DNA from: Rhodosporidiobolus odoratus
Lineage: Eukaryota; Basidiomycota; Microbotryomycetes; Sporidiobolales; Sporidiobolaceae
DNA length: 64,000 bases
Assembly (NCBI GenBank): GCA_034387635.1
Contig: JAOANU010000010.1
Location: forward strand, 620,001-684,000
Direction: 5' to 3'
Shown piece by piece: positions 1-11,511 of the stretch. The number at the start of each line of letters is the position of its first letter. Positions within the stretch are counted from its first letter, which is position 1. Made by a program: the position numbers and the translations under genes. The notes beneath the pieces were generated by a model. That model searched no databases. It worked only from the letters and a program-made list of their open reading frames with translations, and was not told the DNA's origin.

Positions 1-50
1 GTTGAGGAGGTGGTTGAGGGCGAGGTAGCTTTGTCAGTGGTGGGCGGCAT
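1..50 (-). CDS. possible 5' end of a gene running off the left edge
   Basis: On the minus strand an ATG at 50-48 opens a frame that begins MPPTTDKATSPSTTSS and stays open to position 1. The Ser/Thr/Pro-rich start resembles N-termini of other proteins in this window, and the next gene to the right ends at 470, leaving room for a promoter. Only 16 codons are visible, so this could be chance. No function can be given. Confidence 0.25.
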   Translation of the reverse strand, partial: MPPTTDKATSPSTTSS

Positions 51-469
51 CGTGTTGTTCGTTGTCGTCGTGCTTCAGCTCTCCGGGATAAGTACGGAGA
101 CAGTGAGGGGAAGCAGCGAGTCGAGAAGGTGACGTCGTTGGATTGGATAAGGTGACGATAGAGGGTGATAAGGCCATGCAAGCTCCAACGCGCCTTACGA
201 TCGAACACTTCGGCCTGCAACGCCCGGAACAGCATTGTGCAGAAGGGAAGGTCAGTGGAAAGTCCCGGGTCCCTCCGAATTTTCCTCTCAGGCTTTTCCC
301 AAAGGCGCATCGCCCGCCTGCCTTTCATGTCGCCTCGGTTGGTTGAAAGTCTAGTATTGATTTACGTCTATGATATGCGAGTACTTCCAAGCGTCCGCCC
401 CTGTCCCCTCCGTTTCCGTCCGACACCCTTTCCCCGGGATCCACCTATACTACCTGTTCCTCGATTCAG
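51..469. other. intergenic, no gene seen
   Basis: Lies between a possible minus-strand start at 50 and the stop of the NADH dehydrogenase gene at 470. Short open frames here show no recognisable protein similarity. It probably holds the 3' UTR of the dehydrogenase and perhaps a promoter for the left-edge gene. Confidence 0.4.
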
Positions 470-2798
470 CTAGAATCGGGTCAAGCGACGACCAAGGAGC
501 CAAGTACTGTACAGCCGGTCGCACGGCGCATAGAAGAAGGGAGTCCCATGGAAAGATGGAGGAAACAAGGAGGAGCAAAGAAGGAGGGGAAAAAAGGACA
601 GACGAGTCAGCAACGGAAGGAAAGGGAAGCAATAAGAGAAACAAAACAAACGTGAACCAATGGTACACCAGCGAGACCTTATTCCGGAAGCTCATAGCTT
701 GCGAAAAGTACGCAGAACGCCATGCAAGCCCTGCAGACGAGTAGCCGACGATGAAAAAAGCGTCAACAGAATTGTCCCTCGAGAGGTAGATGAGCGAGAT
801 TCTACAAAGTGGAGGAAAGACGTACAAGCGGCCCTCCCTGTCAATTCTCCCTTGGGTCCATTCGCTTGTGACCGATCTAGTACCGCACTCCAACCACCGA
901 TGTAAGCCATAGCACCGCGATTGTTGTAGACGAAAGGACCCGGGGGATCGCCTGCCCGACGTCGTCAAGATATAGAGGATGTCAAAACATGTGCGAGTAA
1001 GTTGACCGGGAGCAAGGGGAAGAGGCGTACGGTTCTTGACCTGCGCATTCAGGATCTTGGCCAGCCATCGAGCTTCTTGACTTGCGACTGCATCGACAAC
1101 TCACTAATCAGGAGGGAGAGTCGCCCCACGCAAGAGGGCCAAGTGACGAACCTTGCGCAGTAGCGGGTAGCTTTTCCGTCAGAGAGCTGCAGTCGCCAAT
1201 GACGAAGATATCCTTGTTGACGACGCCGTCCTGACTGGTCGGGTTGAAGTGCTCGTTGACGAGTAAGCTGTGACAATGGGTTGGTCAGTCAAGACCACTG
1301 TAGATACAAGGGAAGAACAAGGTAACGGACCTATGCGTCCTTTCCTCATGCTTCAATTCCCCAATCGACGCAATAAGCGGATTCGGTGCCAGCCCAGTCG
1401 ACCAAACCAACAATCCATGAGGGACCTTCCCCTCCTCCTCAACCTCAAGATGCGCCTCTCCAACACTCGTCACATGGTGATTGGGCTTCAACCGGATCCC
1501 CTCCCTGATAAACTTTTCGGTGGCGTACTGAGCGAGAGACTCGTCGAAGGAACCGAGGATACCCGGAGCAGTGTCGTAGATCGTTATGCGGGCATAGGGG
1601 GCGAGACTCGGGTAGGCGCGTTCGAGGTCGGACGTGAGAAAGTCGTGCAGTTCGCCCGCAAACTCGACGCCTGTCAGATTGAACAGCATTCAGTTGTGGT
1701 CAGACTACGAACAAGAAACGAGCCGTACCTGTCGGTCCTCCGCCCACGATGATGAAGTGTAGCAGCGCTTTGCGCTCGTCGTCCGTTACCGTGGGTTGCG
1801 CTGCAAGTTCAAAGCACTCCAGGATCCTGTTTCGAATCTTGGCAGAGTCGCGGATGTCCTGCGAGCAATCAGGAGATCAGGCCACAGATGTGGCGAGCCG
1901 GGCTTAGGTTGGCGTACCTTGAGGAAGTACCTGCTCGATAGAAAGGTCAGGCAGTAGCAAGATGAAAGATCGGAAGGATACGCACGCGTGTTCCTTCACC
2001 CCCTCAACTCCAAACGTTTGCGAGTAAGCTCCGACCGCAACAACCAGCTTGTCGTAGTGGAGATCGAACGGCCTCCATCCGGGAAAAGAGGTCGCAGGTC
2101 CGACAGTCTCGACGTCCTCATTCGTGGTGTTCTCGTTCACTCGCTTACGATTCGCTGATCCGGTAGCCGGCATGCAAGTTAGCTTCTTCTGCTTGATGTC
2201 GATCTTGTCGGCCCAGGCTTGAAGATACCGCTGGAGTGGACAACACAGAGGAGGGAAGCAAATAGGGCGCGCGGCAGAAAGAGGAGGCGATTGAGTCGGA
2301 AACAACCGGGGGAGAAGCAGAGTAGTCGCTGTCAGTACACTAGTCGCCCGCACAAAGGAGACAATATGGACGCTGCTTACCGCTTGTTCGTATTTGCGCA
2401 CCGGCTCCAATGTCGAATTGTAATCCACCGTCCCGACTGCCGCACTCGCCAACAGGGGCGTGAAAGCAAAGTACGTATTCGGTGAGACTGTAACCACGCA
2501 CAGACCGATAAGCATATGCAGCCTGGCTTCCGACACTGGTACATAGAGAAAGAGCGGCTGAGGACATACCGACCGTCACATCATACCTCGCCTTATCCAC
2601 CTTCCTGAGTAGCTCGTAGCCTCCCCAACCACTTCCTAGAATGACCAACTTCTGCTTGTCCCACCTTGGTGTCGAACTGAAGGCGCGGCGGGATGCCTGG
2701 GCAGAGCGGGTGGATGAGGGGGGAAAGGTTGTAGAGGAGATCCGCAGAGCAGAGGAGACTGGAGTCAGTGCTGAGGTATATTTCGAGCTTCGTAGCAT
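470..2798 (-). CDS. NDE1: alternative (type II, rotenone-insensitive) NADH:ubiquinone oxidoreductase, mitochondrial
   Basis: Single-subunit flavoprotein that oxidises NADH and reduces ubiquinone at the mitochondrial inner membrane without pumping protons, bypassing complex I. The start at 2798 gives an Arg/Ser-rich presequence ([11 protein letters not shown]..., [10 protein letters not shown]) followed by the FAD-binding Rossmann motif [14 protein letters not shown]. The next exons carry [34 protein letters not shown] and the NADH-binding motif [16 protein letters not shown], which is split by an intron inside the Gly-rich loop. Later come [10 protein letters not shown] and the C-terminal [11 protein letters not shown] and [15 protein letters not shown] blocks. 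A short last exon (470-506) supplies LLGRRLTRF and the TAG, matching the usual WLFGRD-type end; its donor (GTTTGT, intron 507-651) is unusual. At least six introns. External (NDE) versus internal (NDI) orientation cannot be decided by eye; no EF-hand was seen. Confidence 0.9.
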
Positions 2799-3585
2799 CG
2801 CCTGTAAGCTTGTTCGGGGTTGACGACGAGCGTGAGAGGGAGAGAACGGGATGGCCGAGAAGGTCGTGACGGATGAGACGGAGGTGGCCGGACTCGGCGT
2901 CCCAAACTGCCCCTCACCTGCACTCTGCGTCTCACTCTACCTTTACCTTGATTGCGCGGGTACACCTGACCGTACACCTCTACAATGTCGACAGCGTGTC
3001 TGGCAAGTCGCGCTGAAAGCTTTGCGCCAGCGAGACAGCCCTACGAAAATATCCTGCGATAAATCCTACAGCAGTCGAGAATGGGATGGAACGAGCAACA
3101 TTGCGAAACAGAGTGGGAAAATATGGATCAGAAGAGAGGAAAGGAATTACGGGAGGAGGGCAACAAGGGGGAGAACGGAGACCATGTGATTGAAGCTGAT
3201 GTGATGCAGGGAAAGAGATGAATGATATGCTGTTGAGGACGAGAGGAGCGATAGCGGCGAATGATTGACGGCGCCTTTTCGGTTACCGGTAAAAGAGGCG
3301 GCGACGGGTTGAGCGATTGCGAGTGGAGAAAGGGCGCGGGGTAGTGCGAGGGGTGGTAGAATGCGGATCAATTGTGGCGACAGACCGCGATGAGGGTGCG
3401 TGCAGGAGACATGACGGAGGAACGGAACGAGATTGGGGGAAAGAGCGTGAAAGCGGGGCTGAGAAGGTCGTCCTGAATTCCCCCTCTCCTCAACCTAGCA
3501 CCATCTCCTCAAACCTCCTCAGTCTCTGCCTCCTCCCTCTCCCTCCTCTCACATCCATCGTCCTCGCTTCGTCCGCCATCGGGAT
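2799..3585. other. intergenic between two minus-strand genes
   Basis: Contains the upstream region of the NADH dehydrogenase gene and the 3' flank of the next minus-strand gene (stop at 3586). Small frames on both strands lack recognisable domains or good splice continuity. I see no RNA gene here. Confidence 0.4.
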
Positions 3586-4641
3586 CTAAATCAAGTGCGT
3601 CCCGCCAAAGTTAAGCGTACTCGCCTGCTTGGGCATGTCCCACCCATAAACCGGCTGATGCAACTCCCTCACTACCTCGTCCTGCTGCTGCGCGGTAGCG
3701 AATTCGGCGGGTAAAGAGCGGGGAGTGTCCATCCTCATTACGCCGCTGGTGGTTGAGGCGACGGGTGGCTGTGGCTGCCGCCGCGCAGAGGCTGTGGCAC
3801 CCCCAGCGTGCATGGGGAATGCCGCACCCTCGAAAGGGTTGGACGTCTCGAACGCGGATGGAGTCGGTGGAGGCGGGTAGACGGACAGAGGTGGAGACGA
3901 GGAGAAGAAGCGGGTTTGGCCGTTCATGTCTGTGAAGCACGACGGGTTGGAGGATGAGGGGTAGGTCGGCTTGGCGATGTTGACAGGCTGAGGAGCGAAG
4001 GGATTGTTGTGCATGGCTTGCTCGTTCAGGGGAAGGTCGAGAGGAGTCGTAGGCATGGAGGAATCGCTGCCGGAAGCCCAGGACGAAGTGTATAGCGAGG
4101 AATTGGAGACTGCATAGGAGGGAGAATGAGCATTTCCGCCGAGAGCGGCCGTGAAGGAGGAGAGACCCGACATACGTTGATGCAGGATACGCGGCGCTGC
4201 GTTCCAGGGATGTTCAGGATTGGAAGTGATCTCGTTGCCCATTGCCATGTCTGCTCCCATCTCGACGTCCTCCCTGTCCATAGCATCGCTGCTCATCTGT
4301 TCCAGGGCGAGCTGTTGCTGTTGAGCCAGAGTCGTGGTAAAATTGGGCGTAGGCGGAGCAGGGGGCAGTTGGACTTGAGGTTGTTCGTCTTGAACAGTCC
4401 ATGTCTGCGACAGAGAAGGGCAGTGAGTCAGCATGCGTATTGGTGCTGTCCTCTGAGCTCGCTCGTCGGCCCTGACCGCCCTAAACAGGAAAGCGAAACA
4501 GGGTCCTGCAACGTTCAAAGGGCTTGCGAAGAGCGAGATCTGGACATGGAGACGTACTCTGACGCGTTTCCCCGGTGACTGACCCTCTGTGTCGTCCCTG
4601 CTGCGCTTTTGTACTGCCGGAGACGGGTTCAAGATGGACAT
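3586..4641 (-). CDS. uncharacterised Pro/Gln/Ser-rich protein, possibly nuclear
   Basis: I do not recognise this protein. It begins MSILNPSPAVQKRSRDDTEG and soon shows a basic stretch (SPGKRVR) that could be a nuclear localisation signal. A probable 153-nt intron (4405-4557, donor GTACGT, acceptor TCGCAG) joins KRVR to TWTVQDEQPQ; its length is a multiple of three, so the unspliced frame is also open. The body has a Gln run (LAQQQQLALEQM), an acidic patch (MDREDVEMGADM), Asn-Pro-Phe motifs (NNPFAPQP, SNPFEGAAF) and a Pro-rich stretch. The C-terminus (REL HQPVYGWDMPK and NFGGTHLI) looks conserved in style. NPF motifs can bind EH domains such as that of the intersectin in this window, but that is speculation. 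It shares a divergent upstream region with the potassium transporter. Confidence 0.65.
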   Translation of the reverse strand: MSILNPSPAVQKRSRDDTEGQSPGKRVRVRLHVQISLFASPLNVAGPCFAFLFRAVRADERAQRTAPIRMLTHCPSLSQTWTVQDEQPQVQLPPAPPTPNFTTTLAQQQQLALEQMSSDAMDREDVEMGADMAMGNEITSNPEHPWNAAPRILHQRMSGLSSFTAALGGNAHSPSYAVSNSSLYTSSWASGSDSSMPTTPLDLPLNEQAMHNNPFAPQPVNIAKPTYPSSSNPSCFTDMNGQTRFFSSSPPLSVYPPPPTPSAFETSNPFEGAAFPMHAGGATASARRQPQPPVASTTSGVMRMDTPRSLPAEFATAQQQDEVVRELHQPVYGWDMPKQASTLNFGGTHLI

Positions 4642-5366
4642 GGCTGGCTGATAGGAAATAGGGTGAGAAGACGCAGCGGGAGTTGTGGGCGACGGGAGGG
4701 ATTGCGGAGGTCTTGAAGGGTATTTTGGGGTGTATTTGAATGTGTCTCAAGCTTGTAAAGCAGCGATCGCGTTGGAAGCGAGCGAGAGAGGTGGGAAAGA
4801 AAAACGAGCGAAAACACGAGAGACGCGTCCTGACAGCCTCCTCAATCAGTCTGGCTGGTCCAAGGGGAAGCACTGCAAGAGTATCAAGCAGCGTCCGAGT
4901 GACTTCCGGCTGCACCGGGAGGAGATACAGGAATATCGACTGCATTTCCCACTTGTAATGCGCAGTACAAGTAGATTGGCAGGTGCAAGTATAATACTTC
5001 ATTTCCTCCTGCCGCTCTCGCATCTCGCTGTGACACCCGTCGACGACCTCTTGCCTGCTTGCCTATGTTCGCACTCAACTGAAAGCGCTCTAACATGCCC
5101 GTGCAACCCGTCTCCCAGCTCGCCCCCTGCGTGTCTTTCGCTCAACCTTCTGAGGGATTTCTGCTGAGGGCGCGCTGAGGGAAAATCGCTGGACGGAATT
5201 TCCTTGCAAACCGGGCTGAAGGGGCTTGCGCTGGCCATATCTAGGGGTGAACCGCACGGTATTGGCAGCACCGCCTTCGCGCCACGAAGACCTTCAGAAC
5301 CCGTCGTCGCTGTTCTTTCTTCTCCCTCTCGTTCCTTCTCGTCTGCTGTTTGAATCACCGCCCGCT
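4642..5366. promoter_or_regulatory. shared divergent upstream region
   Basis: About 725 bp between the minus-strand start at 4641 and the transporter start at 5367. An in-frame upstream ATG at 5226 would add 47 residues to the transporter; I did not choose it because the 5367 ATG begins a typical hydrophilic transporter N-terminus. No operator-like motif was identified. Confidence 0.4.
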
Positions 5367-8300
5367 ATGACTACTCGACCTCCCCCTCAAGTCGAGGTGC
5401 ACGCTCACGATGGCGAAGATGCACAAGGCAAACGCTCTTCCTATAGCGACACGGTCAAAGTGGCAGCTCTAGCACTCGGGGTCGTCTTTGGCGGTGCGTT
5501 TGACTCTCCTTGATCTTTTCGAGGGCTCGCTGACGTTTTCTCCACTCTCCCAGATCTCGGAACTTCGTCGCTATACGCCATGAACGGTATCTTCCCGGCG
5601 GCTGGTCCTGCCCCGGATAGGGAAGATGTCATCGGCGCCGTCTCGTGTATCATCTGGACGATCCTGCTGGTTGTCGTTCTCAAGGTGAGTCCCAGTCTCT
5701 CTGCTCTCGATCCACACGGGCCGACTAAGTCTCCCGTGGCAGTACTGCATCGTCGCCCTCGAGTTTGGCACCTCCCACGGCGAGGGAGGACCCTTTGCGG
5801 TCTACACCACCATCTTCCCTCCTCGAGAGCCGAAGGGCGACGGTTTCAGCGCAATCACTACCTACGCCGAAGCCACCAGCCCGCCCTCATCTCACAAATC
5901 GACCAAGATCCTGCAGAAACCGGTCGTCAAGTTCTCGCTCTTCGTGCTGGTCGTATTGGGCGTTAGCTTGACTATTGCCGATGGCATGCTTACTCCTGTA
6001 CGGCATCTCCTTTCCCGCCTCCGCTCTCAGCTGCCTTGCATCGAGAGCGTCTCAACGATTCCCTGCGGTGCTAACCCGCCTCACTCCACAGGCTGTGTCC
6101 GTGACGAGCGCCGTCGCCGGTATCGCTGTCGCTGCTCCGGCTGTCAGCCACTCAGTTGTCGGCATCTCCTGCGCCATTCTCGTCGTTCTCTTCCTCGTCC
6201 AACCCTGGGGTACTAAGAAGATTGGTCTCGCCTTCTCGCCTATCCTCTTTGTCTGGTTCAGCGTCAACGCTATTGGCGGCGCAATCAGCATCGCAAGACA
6301 CCCGGGTATCTTTAGGGCTTTCGACCCATCGAGGGCGGTTGTGCTCTTCATTCGCACGGGTGATTACGACCTTCTGAACGGTGTCGTTCTCGCTATCACT
6401 GGTGTTGAGGCCCTTTTCGCCAAGTAAGCCGCACTTCAGGAACCTTTCTGCTGCTCGTGCGAGGCTGACAAGCCCTGTTCACAGTCTCGGACAATTCAGC
6501 AAGGGCGGTATTCGCCTCGCTTTCCTCGGTCTCGCCGCACCCTGCCTTATCCTACAATACCTCGGACAGGGTGCCGCCCTCATCGACAACCCCGAGACTG
6601 TCATCTCCAACGTCTTCTTCCAGTCCATCCCAGGTGGAGTCGGCAAGCCTTTCTGGTGGTTCACCTGGATCTTCGCTATCCTCTCCGCCATCATCGCTTC
6701 ACAAGGTGCGTCCTCGCGCACGTTGCTGACTGTCGCTTCGCTGATTGAGAGTACACTCGTGTACAGCCCTCATCACTGCGACCTTTTCGCTCGTTCAGCA
6801 ACTCACTAGTCTCAATGTCATGCCGCCGCTTCGAATCGTCCACACCGATGACGACTCGCAAGGCCGCATTTATGTCCCCGCTGCCAACTTTCTCTTATTC
6901 GTCGGCACTATCGGCTTGAGTGCGTCCCCCTTTTGTCTTCCTGCTTCTCCAGCCATTTCCTGCCACTAGCTGACTCCTCTCCTCTGACTTGTACAGCTTG
7001 TGGCTTCGGCACCGATGTCGGCCTCACTGCGGCTTATGGATTCGCTGTCGCTGGCGTCCTCCTCGTCACAACTCTCATGATCTCCCTCGCCATTGTCCAG
7101 ATCAAGCATCTTCCCGTCGCACTCGCCGTCGTCTGGTTTATCTTCTCCGGATTCATCGACGGGTTGTTCTTCGGCGCTACAAGCAAGAAAGTACCGCATG
7201 GTGGGTCTTCTCCTCTGTTTCTGCGCTTTGCCTGGTCTGATCCTCTTGAAACGTCTCGCAGGCGCTTGGTTCCCCCTCTCCCTCGCTTGCTTCCTCCTCA
7301 TCTCCCTCTTGCTCTGGTCCTGGGCCAAAGGCCTCGAGAATAAATTCGATTCCCTCCACCGATACCGACTCTCCGAAGTCCTGCGCCGAGCGACCAACGA
7401 AGACGACCTGCGACAGGAAGAGGAGGATGCCAAGAAGGGTGGTGCTGCGTCTTCTGAGGAGGACATTACCGAGATTGAAGGGGGAAATGCCGTGGTCATG
7501 AGGAAGAGGCCGAAGTTGCCGACATATGAGATTGCCGGTGGTGGAGTTTCGATAGCTAGGCCGCCTGTGTTTGCCCTGTGCGCTTTTCTCACTCTACCTC
7601 GCAGTTATAGAGCCTGGTCTAACACGTGTTGGTCGCTACGCAGGTTCCACAACCATTCTTCGTTTAGCTCGGATGGTGCTCCTCATGCCTTTACCGCTTT
7701 CCTTCGCTCATACCCTGCTCTTCCCGCCATCATTGTGAGCATTCCCTCTTCCGGGGAAGTATCTCGTGCTGATATCCCTGCTCCACGTCCTCTAGGTCTT
7801 CCTGACCGTTCGAACCGTCGGCGTCCCACACGTCTCGCTCGAAGACCGCTTCCTCGCCGACCGCCTGCCTCGCTACCAAGGCGTCTATACCGCCGTCGCT
7901 CGATTCGGTTACCGCGACGTACTCGACTTGTCAGACATTGGGTTGCTCAGGACCAGAATCGTTGCGCTAGAGACGAGGAGTGCTGAGAATGCTGAGGATT
8001 TGAGGGAGAGGGTCGAGAGGGTTGATGGAGCGGTTAAGGGGGCGGTGACGCATATGTAAGCTTTCTTCTTCCTCTCTTGCCCTTTCATCCTATTGCGGGA
8101 TACTGACTCTCCTCCTTGTCCCTTCCCAGTCTGCCCAATTTCCACGTCTCCGCCGACCCATCAGAACATCGTCCCAAAGTCATTCGCCGTGCGTTGACCC
8201 TTTCCCTCTTGCCCCTTTCTTCCGTTATGCCTCCTTACTAATCAACACGTGTTTTCTGATAATCCAGTCGTCCGCAAGTTCCTTCTTGAGGAAGTCTACC

Positions 8301-8476
8301 GCCGCATTGCGGTCAACTTTGACAGTTACGATCAGCTGAGGTTTGGGTCGGAAGAGTGCGTTTTCTTCTCTCGAGATCTTTCCATTACTCTGCCTACCTG
8401 GAGATTGACTTTTACACCCACATTCGCCTCGTGCTGCAGAGATGTGTTGAGGATGGGTGTTGCAGCTGTCCTCTAA
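5367..8476 (+). CDS. HAK1: HAK/KUP-family high-affinity potassium transporter
   Basis: Plasma-membrane K+ uptake protein of the KUP/HAK/KT family (K+/H+ symport in fungi). The start (MTTRPPPQVEV) leads to the family's first helix block ALALGVVFG-DLGTSSLYAMNG, split by an intron. Subsequent exons encode CIVALEFGTSHGEGGPFAVY (GEGG loop), VLGVSLTIADGMLTP, AVSVTSAVAGI, the YDLLNGVVLAITGVEALFAN segment, FLGLAAPCLILQYLGQGA, NPFFQ-like NVFFQSIPG, and the C-terminal block PALPAIIV-FLTVRTVGVPHV followed by ARFGYRDVLD. About a dozen introns, mostly GTGCGT/GTGAGT donors. The last exon ends EDVLRMGVAAVL with TAA at 8474-8476. An acidic cytoplasmic loop (EDDLRQEEEDAKK) sits in the C-terminal third. All canonical blocks are present and in order, so the gene looks intact. 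Confidence 0.92.
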
Positions 8477-8986
8477 GCGGGTGGCAAGGAGGGAGGGGAA
8501 GAAGAAAATGAGATTGGATGGCGACGAGCATTACCTTTCTGTCTTTACCGATCGTGTCCCCGGGGGCTTTTGTACCACTCCAGCGTTTTGTCGGGTGTCT
8601 CCAGGCATGGTCTGATTTGCTGATTGATGCTGTGCATCTTTGTATCACTCGAAGAATTGTTGTTTGCTGCCCTGATCTCGCTATCGTCAATAGCGTTCTC
8701 TCGCGTCTCTGCCGGGCTTCGACAGGAAGTTTGCACCGGTGAAGCGTGCACGATAGGGCGTACAGTACAGTACAAGCGACGCTGACACTTCGGACAACAG
8801 TCCGATCTCGGACACGGAGCGAATCTGCTTTTCGACCCGCTGCGCGCGTCGTTCTCCTCAAAGAGCCCGAATACCCCACTCTACCCTGGTCAAACCCCCT
8901 CAGACACGTCTCCGAGCCAGTCTCACCGCCGCACGCGTCCCTCCCGCCCTTCTCCTCTCCTGGAACCTCACCTCCTCGCCCCGGAC
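8477..8986. other. intergenic, no gene seen
   Basis: 3' flank of the potassium transporter and upstream region of the first copy of the tandem orphan family. The end (8,900-8,986) is C/T-rich, as expected for a fungal promoter/5' UTR. Nothing else recognised. Confidence 0.4.
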
Positions 8987-10449
8987 ATGGCTGCTGCGCT
9001 CCCCTGGCAACACGCGTACTCGTTCAGCTTCTTCCCAGACCCGGCACGACCCATAGAGTCTTACTTTAGCCCCGCACAGCCCTCTCCTCCTCCTTCTCTT
9101 TCGACCTCAACTCGCAGTTCGAGCGAAGCAAGCGTTGGACCGGAGAAACCGCCTGAAGATCCGCCCCTGCCTGACGGAGGTGGACAAGCGACAGGGAACG
9201 AGAAGAGGAAGGAGCGGGAGCGCAGCCCGGTGCGAGTTGAGGAAGAGCGGAAGCGGAAGAGGGTAAAACCGACTTGGAGTGATGATGAGGAGGAAGCAGG
9301 GCGCTGATTCGGCACACAATCGTCAAGTAGGAACGGGACTAGAGGTGGAGAGCAGCAGAGGAGCGGATCGCAATGGCGAGGTGAGGAACAGAGGGAGCGG
9401 TTTCGCAGTGCGATACCGATCGCTTCTTCCCCCCATCGAACGGAGCGTCCCTTGCGCCTTTCATCTTCCCCGCGCCCTCGTAGGCCATCACTTCATCCTC
9501 CTCGATACAAACGGCACTCGTCTCCGTCTTTCTGCCACCCTCGATCGAGCTACCTCCCAAGCCCTTTCGCCTCGGAACGTCTCGACTGCCCGATCGTAAC
9601 TCTGCAAGCATCTCTTCAATTCTCCGACTATCGCCCTTATCTACATCCTGCTCGGCCGATCGATCCTACCTGGTCAGTCGAGTATCACTGGACTCTCCTC
9701 CGCTTCCTACAATCCTGCAGCCCTCGCCAAAACTGGTCAGCAAACCCCAATCTCCGACTCTTCAATCCACCTATGTTTCCACGTCTCATAGCTGAAGTCG
9801 CCGAGAAGGATCTCGACTTTGACATGATCCGACGGGAGTTTCCCCTCAAAGCCATTCAAGTTTCGGCGACACAGCACACTCCAGGAAATATCAGGTGGGT
9901 TTCGCTATGGCAGGTGTTTGGCTGGATATGGGGTGCTTGTCCTGATAAGTTGGACAACGTTGCTTGGGCAATTCAGGAGCTGCCCCTGCCACTAGTTGCT
10001 TTGCGTGCGTGATTCTCTTATCCTTCTCCTTTTTTGCAAGCGCCTTCGTGTTTCTTTACCTCCTTCCCGTCCTGGCCTTAGTTCAACGATGCTGACTCTC
10101 ACTTGTGCCTCCACAGTGCGCCAGCACTCGGAAACCTCCCGGTATCGCCATGGTGTCGGCCTAGCCTGGCGCGACCTATTCATCCACCTACCCGACCGTC
10201 CTCCCTCTGCCCTCTCCCCCCGCGAACGCCTCGCTGTTGTCCTCTTCCGCTGGCTCACAGACTGCAACGACACCGGCCAGCGCTCTTCTTTGGCGACGAG
10301 GAGGGGAGGCCGATTCCGCCTCATGAGGGAGGACGGAAAGCTGGGAGTGGTGGTTTGAGGGGGATCAGGAGAGGGGTGTGGTCGAGCTGGATGCGTTGGA
10401 GAGTAGGGAGCTAAGGAGAAGACGAGGGTGCGGTGGAGGGGGTAACTAG
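8987..10449 (+). pseudogene. tandem orphan family, copy A (apparently broken)
   Basis: First of three tandem same-strand paralogues of unknown function. The start encodes WQHAYSFSFFPDPARPIESYF, the N-terminal signature shared with copies B and C. A charged stretch (ERKRKRVKPTW) then runs into an in-frame TGA at 9305-9307. Beyond it the same frame continues to the second conserved block (SDYRPYLHPARPID, LLRFLQS) and to GNIRWVSLWQVFGW. An intron at 10005-10116 lies at the same position and phase as in copy C. After it, three frames are needed to follow the homology: FRWLTDCNDTGQR, then LFFGDEEGRP, then WEWWFEGDQERG, which matches LWEWWLKG of copy C and ends at TAG 10447-10449. An intron (donor GTGCGA at 9230) could in principle remove the TGA, but it would not repair the later frame changes. 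No known domain recognised. Confidence 0.6.
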
Positions 10450-10722
10450 GTATACGATTATGAGTTGATACGCAAGACTTACATGACCTTCCCAACTCCG
10501 TTCCTTCCTCCCCTTTTTCAAGACTTCTATTTCCACCTCCTGGCTGAAGGAGCTCTGACCGTTCGCGCCGCTTTGATTAGTGAGGCTATGCTGCACCACC
10601 TCCTTTCGGCTGACCGTGGACTTTCCGCCTGCATGCCCTCACCTTTCTCTCTCCTGCCTTATGCTGTTCCTTGCTTATCGACCATACCATATCTATCCCA
10701 CACTTACTCTCTGGCCAGCATC

Positions 10723-11511
10723 ATGTCCGCTTCTTGGCCACTCCCTTATTCCTTCTCCTTTTTTGCCGAACCCGGCCGCCTTACTGAGTCCTACTTTCCC
10801 GAGCACACGCCTGCGCCTGACAAGCGCAATCCGTGGTCACCTCCTTTGTCCGACAGGCTCGACGGCACACTAGATGAATCGGTGAGGGAGCGTGGCGGAT
10901 CGGGGGAAGCAGGCGAGGTTGAGGTTGAAGAAGGGGAGATAGCCGAAGGGTCTCCGGCCGCACCACTAGCTCATCCACTGTCACCAACGCCGCAGCCTCT
11001 CCAGTTCCTGGCAACTCCCCCGTTGATTCGCCACACAACTACCGTACCTCCGTCAGCGACTATCCCTCCAACCCGACCTTTGATCCTGCCCCGTCCCTCC
11101 CCGTCCGCAAACCTCCCTGTACGCCCAGCAGATCCTCTAGGCCTTTTGAACGAAGACAGCGTTCGAATATACATACCGGCGAAGGCTCCCTCAATCTCTC
11201 CGCCGTCCGACTGCATTGTGCCGGAGCGCTTTACTGGCCGGGAGAAGCTGCGGCCTGCGAAGCGGCTCAGTGGGACGCTGCTCGCTGGAGCAGGCCTTCG
11301 AGTTGTGGAATCGCCGCGTGCCCCGACTGGAAAGGGTCATTCGGCACAATCGTCGTCTCTATCATTGCCGTCCGTGCCTGTTCGGCAGGCCTACCCTTCT
11401 CCCCTGGCAATGCCGCTCAAAGCTACGATATCGGATGCTCTCAATGCTGCAGGGACGGCGTTACCGCACAAGCGGCGAAGAGTGACAAGCTCATCAGGGG
11501 GAGGGAAATGA
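10723..11511 (+). CDS. tandem orphan family, copy B (short form)
   Basis: Uncharacterised 262-residue single-exon frame. The ATG at 10723 was chosen because it places LPYSFSFFAEPGRLTESYF at the same distance from the start as in copy A; the frame is open further upstream to 10465. After the signature come an acidic segment (VEVEEGEIAEG), a long Pro/Ser-rich linker and a C-terminal basic cluster (PHKRRRVTSSSGGGK) before TGA. It lacks the second half seen in copies A and C (the YRPYL, RFLQS and WEWW blocks), so it is either a truncated member or one whose 3' part has been lost. About 270 bp separate it from copy A. Function unknown. Confidence 0.55.
   Translation: MSASWPLPYSFSFFAEPGRLTESYFPEHTPAPDKRNPWSPPLSDRLDGTLDESVRERGGSGEAGEVEVEEGEIAEGSPAAPLAHPLSPTPQPLQFLATPPLIRHTTTVPPSATIPPTRPLILPRPSPSANLPVRPADPLGLLNEDSVRIYIPAKAPSISPPSDCIVPERFTGREKLRPAKRLSGTLLAGAGLRVVESPRAPTGKGHSAQSSSLSLPSVPVRQAYPSPLAMPLKATISDALNAAGTALPHKRRRVTSSSGGGK

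Noticed and set aside
450..968. A separate 172-codon minus-strand gene left of the NADH dehydrogenase
   Set aside because: Its recognisable part ([15 protein letters not shown]) is a C-terminal exon of the NADH dehydrogenase; the remainder is intron read-through.
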